Shown: piece after piece, positions 23,830-33,322 of the stretch | Numbering within the stretch: the first letter of the stretch is position 1 | How the letters are laid out: the number at the start of each line of letters is the position of its first letter | Source: Nocardioides seonyuensis | Lineage (GTDB): Bacteria; Actinomycetota; Actinomycetes; Propionibacteriales; Nocardioidaceae | DNA length: 64,000 nucleotides | Direction: 5' to 3' | Assembly (NCBI RefSeq): GCF_004683965.1 | Contig: NZ_CP038436.1 | Span: 2,790,001 to 2,854,000, forward strand | Made by a program: the position numbers and the translations under genes | The notes under the pieces: model-generated | Told to the model about the DNA's origin: nothing | The model's input: the letters and a program-made list of their open reading frames with translations, nothing else | Database searches by the model: none

Positions 23830-24474
23830 TCAGGAGATGTTGCCGACCAGGTAGCGCTGCAACGTAGGAGCAAACGCGGCCACCAGCTCGTCTTGGCTTG
23901 CCGAGGTCAGATCTTCGAGTCCGACGACGTGGCGAGCCACGGCAATGCCCAGGATCTGCGACATGACGAGCACGGCGCGCAGTGGTGCCTGCCCGGCTCC
24001 GAGCTGGGACACGATCGGTTCCAGCACCCCCGTCGTGAACTTGTCCCGAATCATGCGGGCAGTGTCGGCTTCGACCCCGGCGGTGCGGATGATTGCGAGG
24101 ATGCGCTGCCGCCGGCCTGCTTCATCGAGGGCTTCGATCAGGCACCTGGCTAGGCGCTCGCCGACGTCCCTGGAGTCGCCGTCGAGGAGCTGAGCCCTCA
24201 ACGCGGCCGAATCGAAAGAGAGGACGGTCACCTCGTCGAAGAGCTCCCGTTTCGAGCCGAAGAAGTATGCCACCAGGGCGGCATCGACGCCTGCCTGTGC
24301 CGCGATTGACCTCATGGTCACGCGGTCGTAGCCGCCGGCGGCGAACTGCTCGCGAGCGGCCCGAGCTATCTGCTCGCGTGTCACGCTGTGCCCCGGTCGG
24401 CGTCCTGAACCTCCCGGGCTGAGCCTGGGCGTTGCCGTCCCGGGGGTCATTGTTCGGCCAGAAGGTTGCTCCAT
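23830..24474 (-). CDS. TetR-family transcription regulator
   Basis: 214 residues from ATG 24474. After a Pro/Gly-rich N-terminal tail the TetR DNA-binding domain runs from SVTREQIARAAREQFAAGGY to GVDAALVAYFFGSKRELFDE. The C-terminal part resembles the TetR_C_17-like group. A TTG two codons upstream (24480) is an alternative start nearer to GGAG. There is no adjacent target gene on the same strand; it may regulate the divergent small membrane gene or a distant island gene. Confidence 0.86.
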   Translation of the reverse strand: MEQPSGRTMTPGTATPRLSPGGSGRRPGHSVTREQIARAAREQFAAGGYDRVTMRSIAAQAGVDAALVAYFFGSKRELFDEVTVLSFDSAALRAQLLDGDSRDVGERLARCLIEALDEAGRRQRILAIIRTAGVEADTARMIRDKFTTGVLEPIVSQLGAGQAPLRAVLVMSQILGIAVARHVVGLEDLTSASQDELVAAFAPTLQRYLVGNIS

Positions 24475-24617
24475 ACACAACTCACTCCGTGCTCAGTGTG
24501 GATGCTGGCGTCGCCTCTCCGTCCCGGGGATCGCCCGCGGAGCCGAATCGACGCTGACAAGGCTCGATAGCGCGCTTCCCGAATCTACCCTGTTCCTCCT
24601 ATGTATTTCGGCGTACC

Positions 24618-25022
24618 GTGGGCTGTGCCACTGTGGCTGGGGTGATCGTGAGGCCCGGCTCGCCGCCAGGGGTGGAGGTGAACGAAGTGAGGTACGGAGA
24701 TCCGTACGGGCCGGCATGGCAACAGCTGGGAAGCGCGTTGTGGGATGCGTTGGCAGTCGTGTTGTGGACGCTGGTGGCTGGCAGCATCGCGTTCGGGTCA
24801 TGCTGGTGCATGGGCCAGTTCATGTACACCGCGTGGGTTCGCGAGCATCCGCCTCCGCGCCTCCGGTTCGTTGCCGAACGCAAGCTGCGCAGGGATATCG
24901 CCCGAGGGCTGGGCGACCTCGAGGAGTACCTGCGCGAACGCGGTCCAGCCTGCCCCCACGATGTTCCTTCTCGTCCCGCGCGGTTTCGCACGTGGAGGCG
25001 CCCAGGCGCGCCCCGGCGGTAA
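24618..25022 (+). CDS. Hypothetical single-pass membrane protein
   Basis: Up to 134 residues. One hydrophobic helix (WDALAVVLWTLVAGSIAFGS) is followed by a basic, Arg-rich tail (RLRFVAERKLRRDIARGLGD). In-frame GTG codons at 24672, 24678 and 24687 are alternative starts that fit better with the likely translated region beginning RYGDPYGPAWQQLG. No family is recognised. It lies in the island between a TetR gene and a geneless stretch, and may not be a real gene. Confidence 0.4.
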   Translation: MGCATVAGVIVRPGSPPGVEVNEVRYGDPYGPAWQQLGSALWDALAVVLWTLVAGSIAFGSCWCMGQFMYTAWVREHPPPRLRFVAERKLRRDIARGLGDLEEYLRERGPACPHDVPSRPARFRTWRRPGAPRR

Positions 25023-25344
25023 GCCAACCTCCATCGCGCCGGACGCCCTCGGTCAGCCGTTCGCTAACTCATCGCTGATGGGCGGGCCCAGACACCCCGT
25101 CCGGGGGCCCGGCGATGGCGGCCACCAAGCAACTCCATCAACCCCAGCAGCGACGTTGAGCGCTTTCCGCGCAGCGAGCTGGGACTAACGGAGCTGCGCT
25201 TGTGTGACTCGCGGAGCGGTCCAGGCTGACTGTCGAGCCAAAGGGCCGATGGCCGCCCACGTTCAGAGAGGCTGGCAGACGCCGTAGGTCTGGAGCGGCT
25301 CCTGAAACATCGCCCGACGTTCGACTCTGGAAGCTTCGCCTACT
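25023..25344. other. 322 bases without a recognisable gene
   Basis: The stretch lies between the small membrane gene and the 3' end of the MMPL gene. No conserved frame or strong hairpin is visible. Confidence 0.5.
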
Positions 25345-27684
25345 TCAGTTGCGGACCTCGAGGTGTTGACGACCCGGGGCCTCAGCCTCCTCGTTGAGCA
25401 TCGTGAGCAGTTTGTCCCCCTCGATGTCGAGGTCTGGCAGCACGCGGTCGAGCCAGCGGGGCAGCCACCATGCTCGCTCGTTGAAGACGGCCATGAGCGC
25501 CGGGACGAGCGTCAGCCGGACGACGAAGGCGTCGATAAGGATGCCAGCGGCGAGGGCAAAGCCGATCTGCTTGATCATGATGTCGTGGCTGAAGATGAAG
25601 CCGGAGAAGACCGCGACCATGATGATGGCGGCTGCGACGACGACCCGGCTGGCTTGGTCGAACCCGTGGACGACGCTCTGCCGTGCTCCCTCACCGTGGA
25701 TGTGTGCCTCGCGCATTGAGGAGACCAGGAAGACCTCGTAGTCCATGGCCAGTCCATAGAGGATGCCGGTGACGATGATCGGCATGAAACTCATCAGCGG
25801 CCCCCCGGTGTCGAACCCGAAGAGGCTGCTGAGCCAGCCCCACTGGAAGACGGCAGTGGTGGCACCGAAGGTGGCCAGGATGCTGAGCAGGAAGCCGGCT
25901 GTGGCCTTGATCGGGACGACTACCGAGCGGAAGACCAGCATCAGGATCAGCACGGAAAGCGCGATGATGATGCCGAGGTAGAGCGGAAGGACGTCGGCGA
26001 GCTTGTCGGACATGTCGATGCCGATGGCGGTGAACCCAGTTACGCCCAGCTGTACCTCATTGTCGCCGGCGATCGCGTTGTCGGGCTCGCGCAGCGAAGT
26101 CACCAGGTCGCTGGTGGCCTCGTCGCTCGGGCCGGAAGTGGGGATGACGCTGAACACGGCCAGGTCGCCGGCTTCATTGACGCCGACCGGGGCGGCCAGC
26201 ACGATGTCGTCTCGGTCCTGGAGGTCGGCGATCAGTTTCGCGGTCAGCTCGGGTGTGACGCGGCCGGCGGTGCCGGTGGGTTCTGCGGTGACGAGTAGGG
26301 GACCGTTGAATCCCTCGCCGAAGCCTTGCGAGACTGCCTCGTAGCTCTGCCGGGCGGCGGTGTCCTGGTTCGCGGTGGCCCCGGTGGGGATGCCCAGGTT
26401 CATGCTGGCGGCGGGGATCGCCATCACGCCCAGGATGGCGACCACACCCACTATGACGGGCCACCGGAACCTGATCACGCCTTTGACCCAGTGGTCGGCG
26501 ACACTGTGTGATTCCTCCTTGACCTTGGCGCGGCGTTGGGCTCGCGCCTTGTCCGAGCAGATCCGCTCACCGACCAGCCCTAGCAGTGCGGGCAGCAGGG
26601 TCAGCGCGATGAGGACGGCCAGGGCCACCGTGGACGCCGCGACCAGGGCCATCGTGGAGAGCATGGCGATGCCGATCACGGTCAGTGCGGTCAGTGCGAT
26701 GAGGACGGTCACGCCGGCGAAGAAGACGGCACTGCCCGCGGTGCCGACTGCTCTGCCGGCCGCCTCCTGCGCGGTGAGTCCGCGGTCGAGGATGAGCCGT
26801 CGCTGCCGGTTGACGACGAACAGCGCGTAGTCGATGCCGACGGCGAGGCCCACCATGAGACCGAGCACTGGGGTGGCGGAGTTCATCTCGACGGCCGTCG
26901 AGAGCGCGTACGCTCCGCCGACGCCGATGCCGACCCCGACCAGCGCGGTGACCAGGGGAAGGCCGGCCGCGATCAGCGAGCCCAGGGTGAGCACCAGCAC
27001 CAGGGCGGCGACGGCGAGACCGATCACCTCGCCGATGCCGACCGGGATCTCGATGGCCTTGAGCGAGTCGCTCGGGAGCACGGTGATCCCGGTCCCGTGC
27101 TCCGCGCGCTCCACCACCTCGACCACCGAGGTGACGTCATCGTCGGTCAAGGAGGTCGAGGCGACCGTGAACTGGAACTGGAACAGCGCGACCTGACCGT
27201 CGGAGGACACCAGCACGCCGGGCACAGGTGCTCCGTCCACCAGCAGCGGCTGGTAGGGAGGCGTCTGCCCCTGCGCCGATCCCGTCGGGGGAGTGCCCGG
27301 TGCATTCTCGTTGGGAGTGCCTGGAGCGCCTTGATCAGCCGCACCCGGCGCAAGGTCGAGGGGGTTTACGACCTTGTCGAGGTCATAGACGTCGTTGACG
27401 GTGTTGGTGATCACCGAAAGGCGGTCCGCGGTGTCGAGTCGTTCACCCTCCGGGACGGTGAAGACGACGCTGGCCTGACCTCCCGAGGCTGCAGGCAGCT
27501 CATCGGCTACGCGGTCGAGCACGGTCTGTGCCTCGGTGCCCTCGATCTTCATCTCGGAGCTGACACTGACTCCGTTGATAGCGACCGCACCGACGACCAC
27601 GGCGAGGACCGCGAGCCAGCCCGAGATGAACAGCCACGGCTTGCCGAAGGCGGTTCGTCCGAGCCGGTACAGGAAGGTGGACAT
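25345..27684 (-). CDS. MMPL/RND-family transporter
   Basis: 779 residues with the MMPL layout: helix 1, a periplasmic loop (about 40-200), helices 2-6, a second loop, and helices 7-12. Paired Asp-Tyr motifs that carry protons in MmpL3-like pumps are seen in GIDYALFVVNRQR and AMDYEVFLVSSM. A low-complexity Pro/Gly-rich insertion (NENAPGTPPTGSAQGQTPP) is in loop 1. It probably exports a lipid or hydrophobic compound. AAGGAG precedes the ATG. It lies 31 bases downstream of a tetR gene on the same strand, so the repressor probably controls its own operon with the pump. Confidence 0.93.
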   Translation of the reverse strand: MSTFLYRLGRTAFGKPWLFISGWLAVLAVVVGAVAINGVSVSSEMKIEGTEAQTVLDRVADELPAASGGQASVVFTVPEGERLDTADRLSVITNTVNDVYDLDKVVNPLDLAPGAADQGAPGTPNENAPGTPPTGSAQGQTPPYQPLLVDGAPVPGVLVSSDGQVALFQFQFTVASTSLTDDDVTSVVEVVERAEHGTGITVLPSDSLKAIEIPVGIGEVIGLAVAALVLVLTLGSLIAAGLPLVTALVGVGIGVGGAYALSTAVEMNSATPVLGLMVGLAVGIDYALFVVNRQRRLILDRGLTAQEAAGRAVGTAGSAVFFAGVTVLIALTALTVIGIAMLSTMALVAASTVALAVLIALTLLPALLGLVGERICSDKARAQRRAKVKEESHSVADHWVKGVIRFRWPVIVGVVAILGVMAIPAASMNLGIPTGATANQDTAARQSYEAVSQGFGEGFNGPLLVTAEPTGTAGRVTPELTAKLIADLQDRDDIVLAAPVGVNEAGDLAVFSVIPTSGPSDEATSDLVTSLREPDNAIAGDNEVQLGVTGFTAIGIDMSDKLADVLPLYLGIIIALSVLILMLVFRSVVVPIKATAGFLLSILATFGATTAVFQWGWLSSLFGFDTGGPLMSFMPIIVTGILYGLAMDYEVFLVSSMREAHIHGEGARQSVVHGFDQASRVVVAAAIIMVAVFSGFIFSHDIMIKQIGFALAAGILIDAFVVRLTLVPALMAVFNERAWWLPRWLDRVLPDLDIEGDKLLTMLNEEAEAPGRQHLEVRN

Positions 27685-27715
27685 GGGTCTGGTGCTCCTT
27701 GAGGGCGAGGGGGTT

Positions 27716-28318
27716 CTAGAGGCCGTTGCGTAGGTAGTCGAAGGTCAGGTCGAGAAACGAGCTGTAGTCCATCGCGGCGGAGCTGAGGTCGCTCTCGCCG
27801 CTGAGGTGGACGTCGAGGGTGCCCTCCAGGGCGGCCATCACGGCGCCGTACACCGCGCCGAACAGCAGCGGCACATAGATCGAGGGGTATCGCTCCCCGG
27901 CCACCGACCCCAAGAGCTCCTGGGCGGTATGACGCATGCGCTGCTGAACACCCAGGACGTAGGGCTCCAGGGTCGGGTACTGCCGCGCCATCGTCATCAG
28001 CTCGCGCATCGTCAGCAACGTGTCTTCGGTGAACTGCTCCCTCATGACGGCCAGCAGGGCGTCGAGCAAGGGCAGGTCTGCGGGGAGGCTGGTCAGGATC
28101 TCGCTGACGTCGTCGACCCGGCCGAACGCGACCGAAGCGACCGCCTCTTCCTTGCAGGAGAAGTGGTTCGCGAAGGTACGTCGCGAGTAGCCCGCTCGGT
28201 CGACCACGTCCGCGGTGACGAAACCGAACAGGCCACGCTCTCGGGTGAGCTCGAACGCCGCCACGGCCAGCGTCTGTCCCGTCGCCTCTCGCTTGAGGTC
28301 ACGCAGTCCACGATCCAT
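27716..28318 (-). CDS. TetR-family repressor of the MMPL transporter (predicted)
   Basis: 200 residues from ATG 28318 (MDRGLRDLKREATGQ). The helix-turn-helix is FVTADVVDRAGYSRRTFANH (about 32-51), where RRTFxxHF is a common actinobacterial TetR variant. The gene lies directly upstream of the MMPL gene on the same strand with a 31-base gap and no terminator, so the two form an operon. It is divergent from a MarR gene at 28499. Regulation of the pump is inferred from position. Confidence 0.86.
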   Translation of the reverse strand: MDRGLRDLKREATGQTLAVAAFELTRERGLFGFVTADVVDRAGYSRRTFANHFSCKEEAVASVAFGRVDDVSEILTSLPADLPLLDALLAVMREQFTEDTLLTMRELMTMARQYPTLEPYVLGVQQRMRHTAQELLGSVAGERYPSIYVPLLFGAVYGAVMAALEGTLDVHLSGESDLSSAAMDYSSFLDLTFDYLRNGL

Positions 28319-28498
28319 GTGCGCAGTATGACCTGTCGTGCCCAATGGGCAACATTGCCCACCGAGCAGAGCCGTGGCTTCGGGGCGCCATGGACCGCAA
28401 CAGTCCGACGCGGTCGGTAGCGTGGCGGCAACAGCTCACCATCGCCCTCCGGCGCCGCGGGTGGCATTAGGTGGGCGTCCAAGGATGGGAGTGCGCGC

Positions 28499-28984
28499 AT
28501 GGGCACTGCGGGGGATGGGACGGACGCTGGACGCGTAGCGGACCTCACGCAGCTGGCTGACGGCGCGCAGTTCGCTGACGCCGTGCTGGCTCTACTGGCG
28601 GTCGCTCGGCGGACCAGGGGCCGACTGCAGCCCCTCTTCGAGGACGTCACCGTGCCGCAGCTGGTACTGCTGGATGCTGTCCAGGCCTGCGGGCGGGAAG
28701 GCATCGTCGCAATCTCGGAGTACACGTTGCTCAGCCAACCGACCGTGACCCAGCAGGCCGCCGCGCTAGAAGCCGCCGGGCTTCTGCGTCGCATCGCAGC
28801 CGAGAACGATCGGCGCCGGCGGGTCCTCACGCTCACCGAACGCGGTGAGGACCTCCTGGCATCTAAGCGCGGACTGGTCGCCGACCGGTTATCAGTGGCC
28901 TGGGCATCGCTCAGCGCCGAGGAGCGGTCGATCGCGGTCCCGCTGCTGCGTCATGTCATTGACCTTGTCTCGGAGTTGGCCTGA
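28499..28984 (+). CDS. MarR-family transcription regulator
   Basis: 161 residues with a winged-helix core: LLDAVQACGREGIVAISEY, then the recognition helix QPTVTQQAAALEAAGLLRRI and the wing AENDRRRRVLTLTERG. It is divergent from the tetR-MMPL pair, sharing a 180-base control region, and may add a second input to that operon. The exact start is uncertain because several in-frame starts lie near 28499. No downstream partner gene follows. Confidence 0.82.
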   Translation: MGTAGDGTDAGRVADLTQLADGAQFADAVLALLAVARRTRGRLQPLFEDVTVPQLVLLDAVQACGREGIVAISEYTLLSQPTVTQQAAALEAAGLLRRIAAENDRRRRVLTLTERGEDLLASKRGLVADRLSVAWASLSAEERSIAVPLLRHVIDLVSELA

Positions 28985-29384
28985 CACTTGCACGCACGGA
29001 CGCGGGAGGAGCCGGCGCCTGCGGCCGGCCGATCGGGACGAGCGCGCTCGGGTGGTGCGTGGCCAGCTGTTGGCACGGGCGGCGACGGCCGAGCCCATCC
29101 GACTACGACCGACGGACTGACGCGAGGGCCCGCATCTCCCCTGCGCCCCGTCGTAGGACCTGCGAGGGTCTGACCTTAGCCGCCTCCATCAGGGCGAAGT
29201 GGGGCCGCGCACGTTCGCCGGTTCGAGAAGTTGGAGACGCCTCTGTTTCGGGCACACCCACCATCGGAGATGCAGGCACGAGAGTCACCAGGAGGCCGGT
29301 GTAGCAGACAAACGTCCGAGCCAGCAGTCCCGAGCTCGGCGGTGGTGCTCGCGTGCTGGCGTTCGCTGACTTGCCTACGATTGG
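28985..29384. other. 400 bases without a recognisable gene
   Basis: The stretch lies between the convergent MarR and BtrH-like genes. Short overlapping frames on both strands show no family features; no repeat is seen. Confidence 0.5.
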
Positions 29385-30482
29385 TCACCCATCGCTGAGT
29401 TCGCCCGCCGCTTTGCGCATCTGAGAGATGGCATGGTCTTCGTCGCTGGGGAGCGTCGCGATGAGCTCATTCACCCGTCGCCAGCGGTCGAACGTCGCTG
29501 CGTCGCTACGGCCGGCCGCAGCCAGCGCCGACCACGTGTCCGCGCAGCGCAGGAGCGCGGTTCCGGCCTTCGCCATCTCAGCGGACCCCGTTAGCCGAGC
29601 CACGTCGGTACAGAACTGTGCCTGCAACCGGCGGAACAGGCCGCCGCCGGTCCCTGCCTTCTCCACAAAGGCGTGGAGTGAACGCAGCGCGACGTCTAGT
29701 TCCGGTTCGGGCATGAGCCCCGGCCACCGGTCGACATCCTCGGCGAATACCGCGACTCCACTGATCCCCGCAGCAGCAACGGCATCCGGCGGCAGCGCCG
29801 ACGTATCCGGGATAATCGCGGTTACCGGCGCTTGCATGTTCTCGACCGAGGCGACGAGGGCCGAAGCCGCGGTCGGACGGAGACCGGGCAGGCTCTGGGG
29901 CCAGTTCACGAAGTACGTGGTGTGCCTCGTGGGCACGGGGAACGACCGTGACGCGCGCGCCCGCGCAAGAGCCTCGTAGGAGACTTCCTGCACCTCGGCT
30001 CGGTCGTTGTCCACCACAAAAGCCTTCTCCGTCTCGTCGTCATAACCGATCACGACGATGTCATGCCGACTCATCTGAAGGCGGACATTGAGGTAGGGCA
30101 GCTCAGCAATGTCCGCCCACATCAGCACGGGACGGCCTCGCTGGAGCTCCCTGCGGACCCAGCCCCAACCGGTCACGGGGTCGTCGGTGCCACGGACGTC
30201 GACCTCTGCACCGAGCCTCGAAAGAAGGTCGACCTCAAGGTCGCTGCTACGCCCGACGAAGTAGATGGGCGGGGTGAGAGCCGGCACGCGCAGATAGGTG
30301 AAACCCAGACCGCCGCCCATCCCGAAGACCAGACCTTCGCTCGGTACCTCCTCCCAGCCGAGACCGGCCCACTCCAGGAGGTCTCTCAGCGCTCCGGAAC
30401 CGCAATGACCGGCCTCGCGGTGGGGATAGTCCAGCAGGATCCGCCGCGGCTCCGGCTGTCGGGGCAGGAACTCAGCTGACAT
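29385..30482 (-). CDS. BtrH N-terminal / DUF4872 protein
   Basis: 365 residues. The N-terminal part has HCGSGALRDLLEWAG with a candidate nucleophile Cys, a later SRHDIVVIGYDD with a His, and AFVVDNDRAE with an Asp, the order expected of a papain/C39-like triad. Together with the following domain this fits the BtrH-N plus DUF4872 architecture. BtrH transfers an acyl group from a carrier protein in butirosin synthesis. No carrier protein or antibiotic genes are near, so an acyltransferase or peptidase role in the island remains open. AGGAG precedes the ATG. Confidence 0.8.
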   Translation of the reverse strand: MSAEFLPRQPEPRRILLDYPHREAGHCGSGALRDLLEWAGLGWEEVPSEGLVFGMGGGLGFTYLRVPALTPPIYFVGRSSDLEVDLLSRLGAEVDVRGTDDPVTGWGWVRRELQRGRPVLMWADIAELPYLNVRLQMSRHDIVVIGYDDETEKAFVVDNDRAEVQEVSYEALARARASRSFPVPTRHTTYFVNWPQSLPGLRPTAASALVASVENMQAPVTAIIPDTSALPPDAVAAAGISGVAVFAEDVDRWPGLMPEPELDVALRSLHAFVEKAGTGGGLFRRLQAQFCTDVARLTGSAEMAKAGTALLRCADTWSALAAAGRSDAATFDRWRRVNELIATLPSDEDHAISQMRKAAGELSDG

Positions 30483-30615
30483 GGCAACTCCTGGATGGGC
30501 TCGCAGCGCTCTGTGCGTACGCCGGTGGGTCGGGCGCGGCGGGTTCCGCGACTCTACATTTCGCTGAGGCACGCAGGGGCTCGCGGTCGACGGCGGTCGT
30601 GAGGGCTGGTGCAGG

Positions 30616-31227
30616 TCACGATTCGAGGGACAGGAACCGGACGGCGACGTCGGAGATCTTGCGCGCCGTCGCGGTTCGGTCCCACTTGGGGAGCGCCAGA
30701 TGACTGACCGTCAGGCGCACCATGGTGTCGGCCGCGTCGACGACGTCGTCTGGGGGAAGACTCGGGTAACTCTTCGCCACCCATGCGGCTAGGGTGTCGG
30801 AGGCGAGGTCGAGAAGCCGCGCGGATGTCGTGAGCAGCGGGAGCATCCCCGTGGACGGCTGACTGCCCGCATCCAGGTCTCGGTTGGAGATGAGCACTGC
30901 CTTGAGCAGGGGGCTGCGCTCGGCCTCGATCAAGGTGTAGTCGACGGCTGCTGCGATGCCGCGTTTCGCATCGCCGATGTGTGCCTCCAGCGCCTTCTGG
31001 ATGCCCTCCAGGAAGCGCGAGGCCTCGCGGAGCACGAGGGCTTCTCCAAGGCCGGCCTTGTCACCGAACTCCTTGTAGAGCGCCGCTCGCGACACCCCGG
31101 CACGATGCGCCACCTCTCCCATGCGCACCCGGTCCCAGCCGCGGTCGACGATCAGGTCGTGGGCAGCCTCGAGGACAGCGGCGCGCATGTGCTCCCTGAA
31201 CCGTTCGCGCATGGATGGTCCCCGCAT
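30616..31227 (-). CDS. TetR-family transcription regulator
   Basis: 203 residues from ATG 31227, or 198 from ATG 31212. The DNA-binding domain contains VRMGEVAHRAGVSRAALYKE followed by FGDKAGLGEAL. It lies 41 bases downstream of the acyltransferase gene on the same strand and may be the last gene of the CYP153 operon. The ligand domain gives no clue to its inducer. No divergent partner is present on its other side. Confidence 0.86.
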   Translation of the reverse strand: MRGPSMRERFREHMRAAVLEAAHDLIVDRGWDRVRMGEVAHRAGVSRAALYKEFGDKAGLGEALVLREASRFLEGIQKALEAHIGDAKRGIAAAVDYTLIEAERSPLLKAVLISNRDLDAGSQPSTGMLPLLTTSARLLDLASDTLAAWVAKSYPSLPPDDVVDAADTMVRLTVSHLALPKWDRTATARKISDVAVRFLSLES

Positions 31228-31268
31228 GTCAGAGAGGTTAGCGATTCGTGTCTCGCGACCGACTCGCG

Positions 31269-32057
31269 TCACTGACCTGGACACGCCCGCACGCTCCTAG
31301 CGTGCTCGTGGGCCAGTTGGTCGACCATGACGGCGAGGGTGTCCTGAAGCCTCTGCACCCCTGCAGCGACTGCCGTCGCCCTCGGCAACTCTCGGAGGTC
31401 CTCGAGTTGCACCGGGTCCCCGACCAGCAGGGTGACCCGACGACGGCGGCGGCCCAGCACCACCCTCCCTTCGTAGGCTGGCACGATCGCCTGCACGCCC
31501 CATTGAGCAACGGGAATCAATGGAGCCGACGTCTCGAGTGCGATGCGGACAGCACCCGACCTGAGCGACATCAGACGTCCATCCGGTCGCTTTGTGATCG
31601 ATCCTTCCGGATACACCACGACAAGAGCGCCACGCTCCACGGCTTCGACCGCGGCACGGATCCCTGACCGGCCGTCGGACCGATCGACCTCGACGTGGCC
31701 GGCCGACCGGAACCACCAGCCGACTGCTCTACTTTGAAACAGGCTCGCCTTGGCCATGAACCGGGGGGTCCGGCCCTGGGCGAGGATCATCTCCCCCAGG
31801 AACAGCGGGTCGGCCTGGGAGACATGGTTGGCCGCCAGCACCGCGCCTCCCGACCCGGGCAGGCGCTCCGTACCGCGCCAGTCCGCTCTCCTGCCCAGCA
31901 GCAGCAGCGGTTTGCAGACGAGCAACGCCAGCCACCACGCAGGCCCGCGGGCGTCTCTGGGGACGCCTCTCGCGCCCGCGGACCGACCCGAGTCACGCAA
32001 GTCCGGAACGATACGCAGGACTCCCATCGCCGTCCAGACCGTCGACCTCCAAGCCAT
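31269..32057 (-). CDS. PlsC-like 1-acylglycerol-3-phosphate acyltransferase family protein
   Basis: 262 residues with the PlsC acyltransferase boxes NHVSQADP (H-x4-D catalytic pair) and YPEGSITKRPDG (glycerol-phosphate binding), plus a hydrophobic N-terminal patch (WWLALLVCKPLLLLG) that would anchor it to the membrane. It transfers a fatty acyl group to a lysophospholipid or similar acceptor. It follows the ferredoxin reductase by 62 bases on the same strand, so it may help incorporate or handle fatty acids made from alkanes. That functional link is inference. Confidence 0.88.
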   Translation of the reverse strand: MAWRSTVWTAMGVLRIVPDLRDSGRSAGARGVPRDARGPAWWLALLVCKPLLLLGRRADWRGTERLPGSGGAVLAANHVSQADPLFLGEMILAQGRTPRFMAKASLFQSRAVGWWFRSAGHVEVDRSDGRSGIRAAVEAVERGALVVVYPEGSITKRPDGRLMSLRSGAVRIALETSAPLIPVAQWGVQAIVPAYEGRVVLGRRRRRVTLLVGDPVQLEDLRELPRATAVAAGVQRLQDTLAVMVDQLAHEHARSVRACPGQ

Positions 32058-32119
32058 CCTTGCTCACCTCGGCGGGCAATGGCTCGATGGTGACCACGAC
32101 CAGCGGTCACTGCGGCTTC

Positions 32120-33322
32120 TCACACCGCCACCTCCGCTGTCAGGGCGGCCATGTCGGCCGCAGTCCCCTGGGTGAGCATGCGTTTGGTGGTCATGAAGTC
32201 CCGGGGACGGTTGACACAGTCAGCAGCTATCGGCTCGCCCTTCCGGAGGTAGTAGCAGGTGAAGTCGCGGTCACGGGTCGGGTCACCACTCATGACGATG
32301 TCGTCATAGGCGGTGTTGAGTCCCGCGATCTGGAGCTTGAGGTCATACTGGTCCGACCAGAACCACGGGAGCGCCGCCACCTCCTTGTCATTTCCACAGA
32401 TAGTCGCCGCTGCCACCTTGGCCTGCTCCACTGCACTCGGGACCGACTCCAGCCTGATTCGTCGGCCGTAGCGGGGGATGTCCTGCGACGTACAGTCCCC
32501 GGCCGCCACGATGTCAGGGTCACTGGTGCGGGCGTGGGCGTCGATGAGGATCCCGTCGTCCACGACCAGGCCGGCTGCCTCGGCGAGTTCGGTGGTCGGC
32601 TCGATCCCGATTCCGACGATCACAAAGTCCGCTTGGACCGACTCGCCACTGGCCAGCACCACCTCTCGCACGCGGGTGTCGCCGACCAGGGCCTCTACCG
32701 AGGCGTTCGTCCTCACGTCGACGCCCTCTTCTTGGTGGATCCGTGTGAAGAAGGCCGACACCTCAGGGGCAGTGACCCGCTCGAGGACCCGGTCTGCGGC
32801 CTCGAGGACCGTGACGTGGAGGCCCAACGAGCGCAGCGAGGCGGCGGTCTCCAGCCCGATGTACCCACCACCCACGATGACGGCGTTGCGCCCGGGGATC
32901 GCGTCCTCGCGGATCCGCTCCACCCCCGACGATTGACGCAGGTAGTGCACCCCGTCGAGGTCGGCACCCTCGGCGCGGAGACGTCGGGGGTGCGCTCCCG
33001 TGCACAGAGCAAGAGCGTCATAGGACAAGCGGTCCCCGGTGCCGAGCACGAGCTCGCCCGCCGGCCGGTCGATCTCCTGCACGCTGGCAGTCACGCGCTC
33101 GACGTCCTGCTTGACGTAGAAGTCCTCCGACCGGATGGCCAGCTCCTTCAGCGAGCACTTCCCGGCCAGATATGCCTTCGACAACGGAGGCCTTTGGTAC
33201 GGCAGCGCCGACTCGTCACCGACCAGCACGATCTCACCCGACCAACCCTCTCGGCGGAGGCTGGTGACCAGCTGCACCCCGGCATGGCTGGCGCCGACCA
33301 CCACCGCGCGCCCTGAGCTCAT
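32120..33322 (-). CDS. Ferredoxin reductase (FAD, NAD(P)H-dependent; putidaredoxin/rhodocoxin reductase type)
   Basis: 400 residues. The N-terminal FAD-binding fold shows VVGASHAGVQL, the middle NAD-binding fold shows VIVGGGYIGLETA, and the C-terminal FAD segment shows VAAGDCTS, the layout of rubredoxin and putidaredoxin reductases. It passes electrons from NAD(P)H to the [2Fe-2S] ferredoxin encoded upstream. Its ATG overlaps the CYP153 stop by four bases (ATGA), so the reductase is translationally coupled to the P450. It completes the three-component monooxygenase. Confidence 0.92.
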   Translation of the reverse strand: MSSGRAVVVGASHAGVQLVTSLRREGWSGEIVLVGDESALPYQRPPLSKAYLAGKCSLKELAIRSEDFYVKQDVERVTASVQEIDRPAGELVLGTGDRLSYDALALCTGAHPRRLRAEGADLDGVHYLRQSSGVERIREDAIPGRNAVIVGGGYIGLETAASLRSLGLHVTVLEAADRVLERVTAPEVSAFFTRIHQEEGVDVRTNASVEALVGDTRVREVVLASGESVQADFVIVGIGIEPTTELAEAAGLVVDDGILIDAHARTSDPDIVAAGDCTSQDIPRYGRRIRLESVPSAVEQAKVAAATICGNDKEVAALPWFWSDQYDLKLQIAGLNTAYDDIVMSGDPTRDRDFTCYYLRKGEPIAADCVNRPRDFMTTKRMLTQGTAADMAALTAEVAV

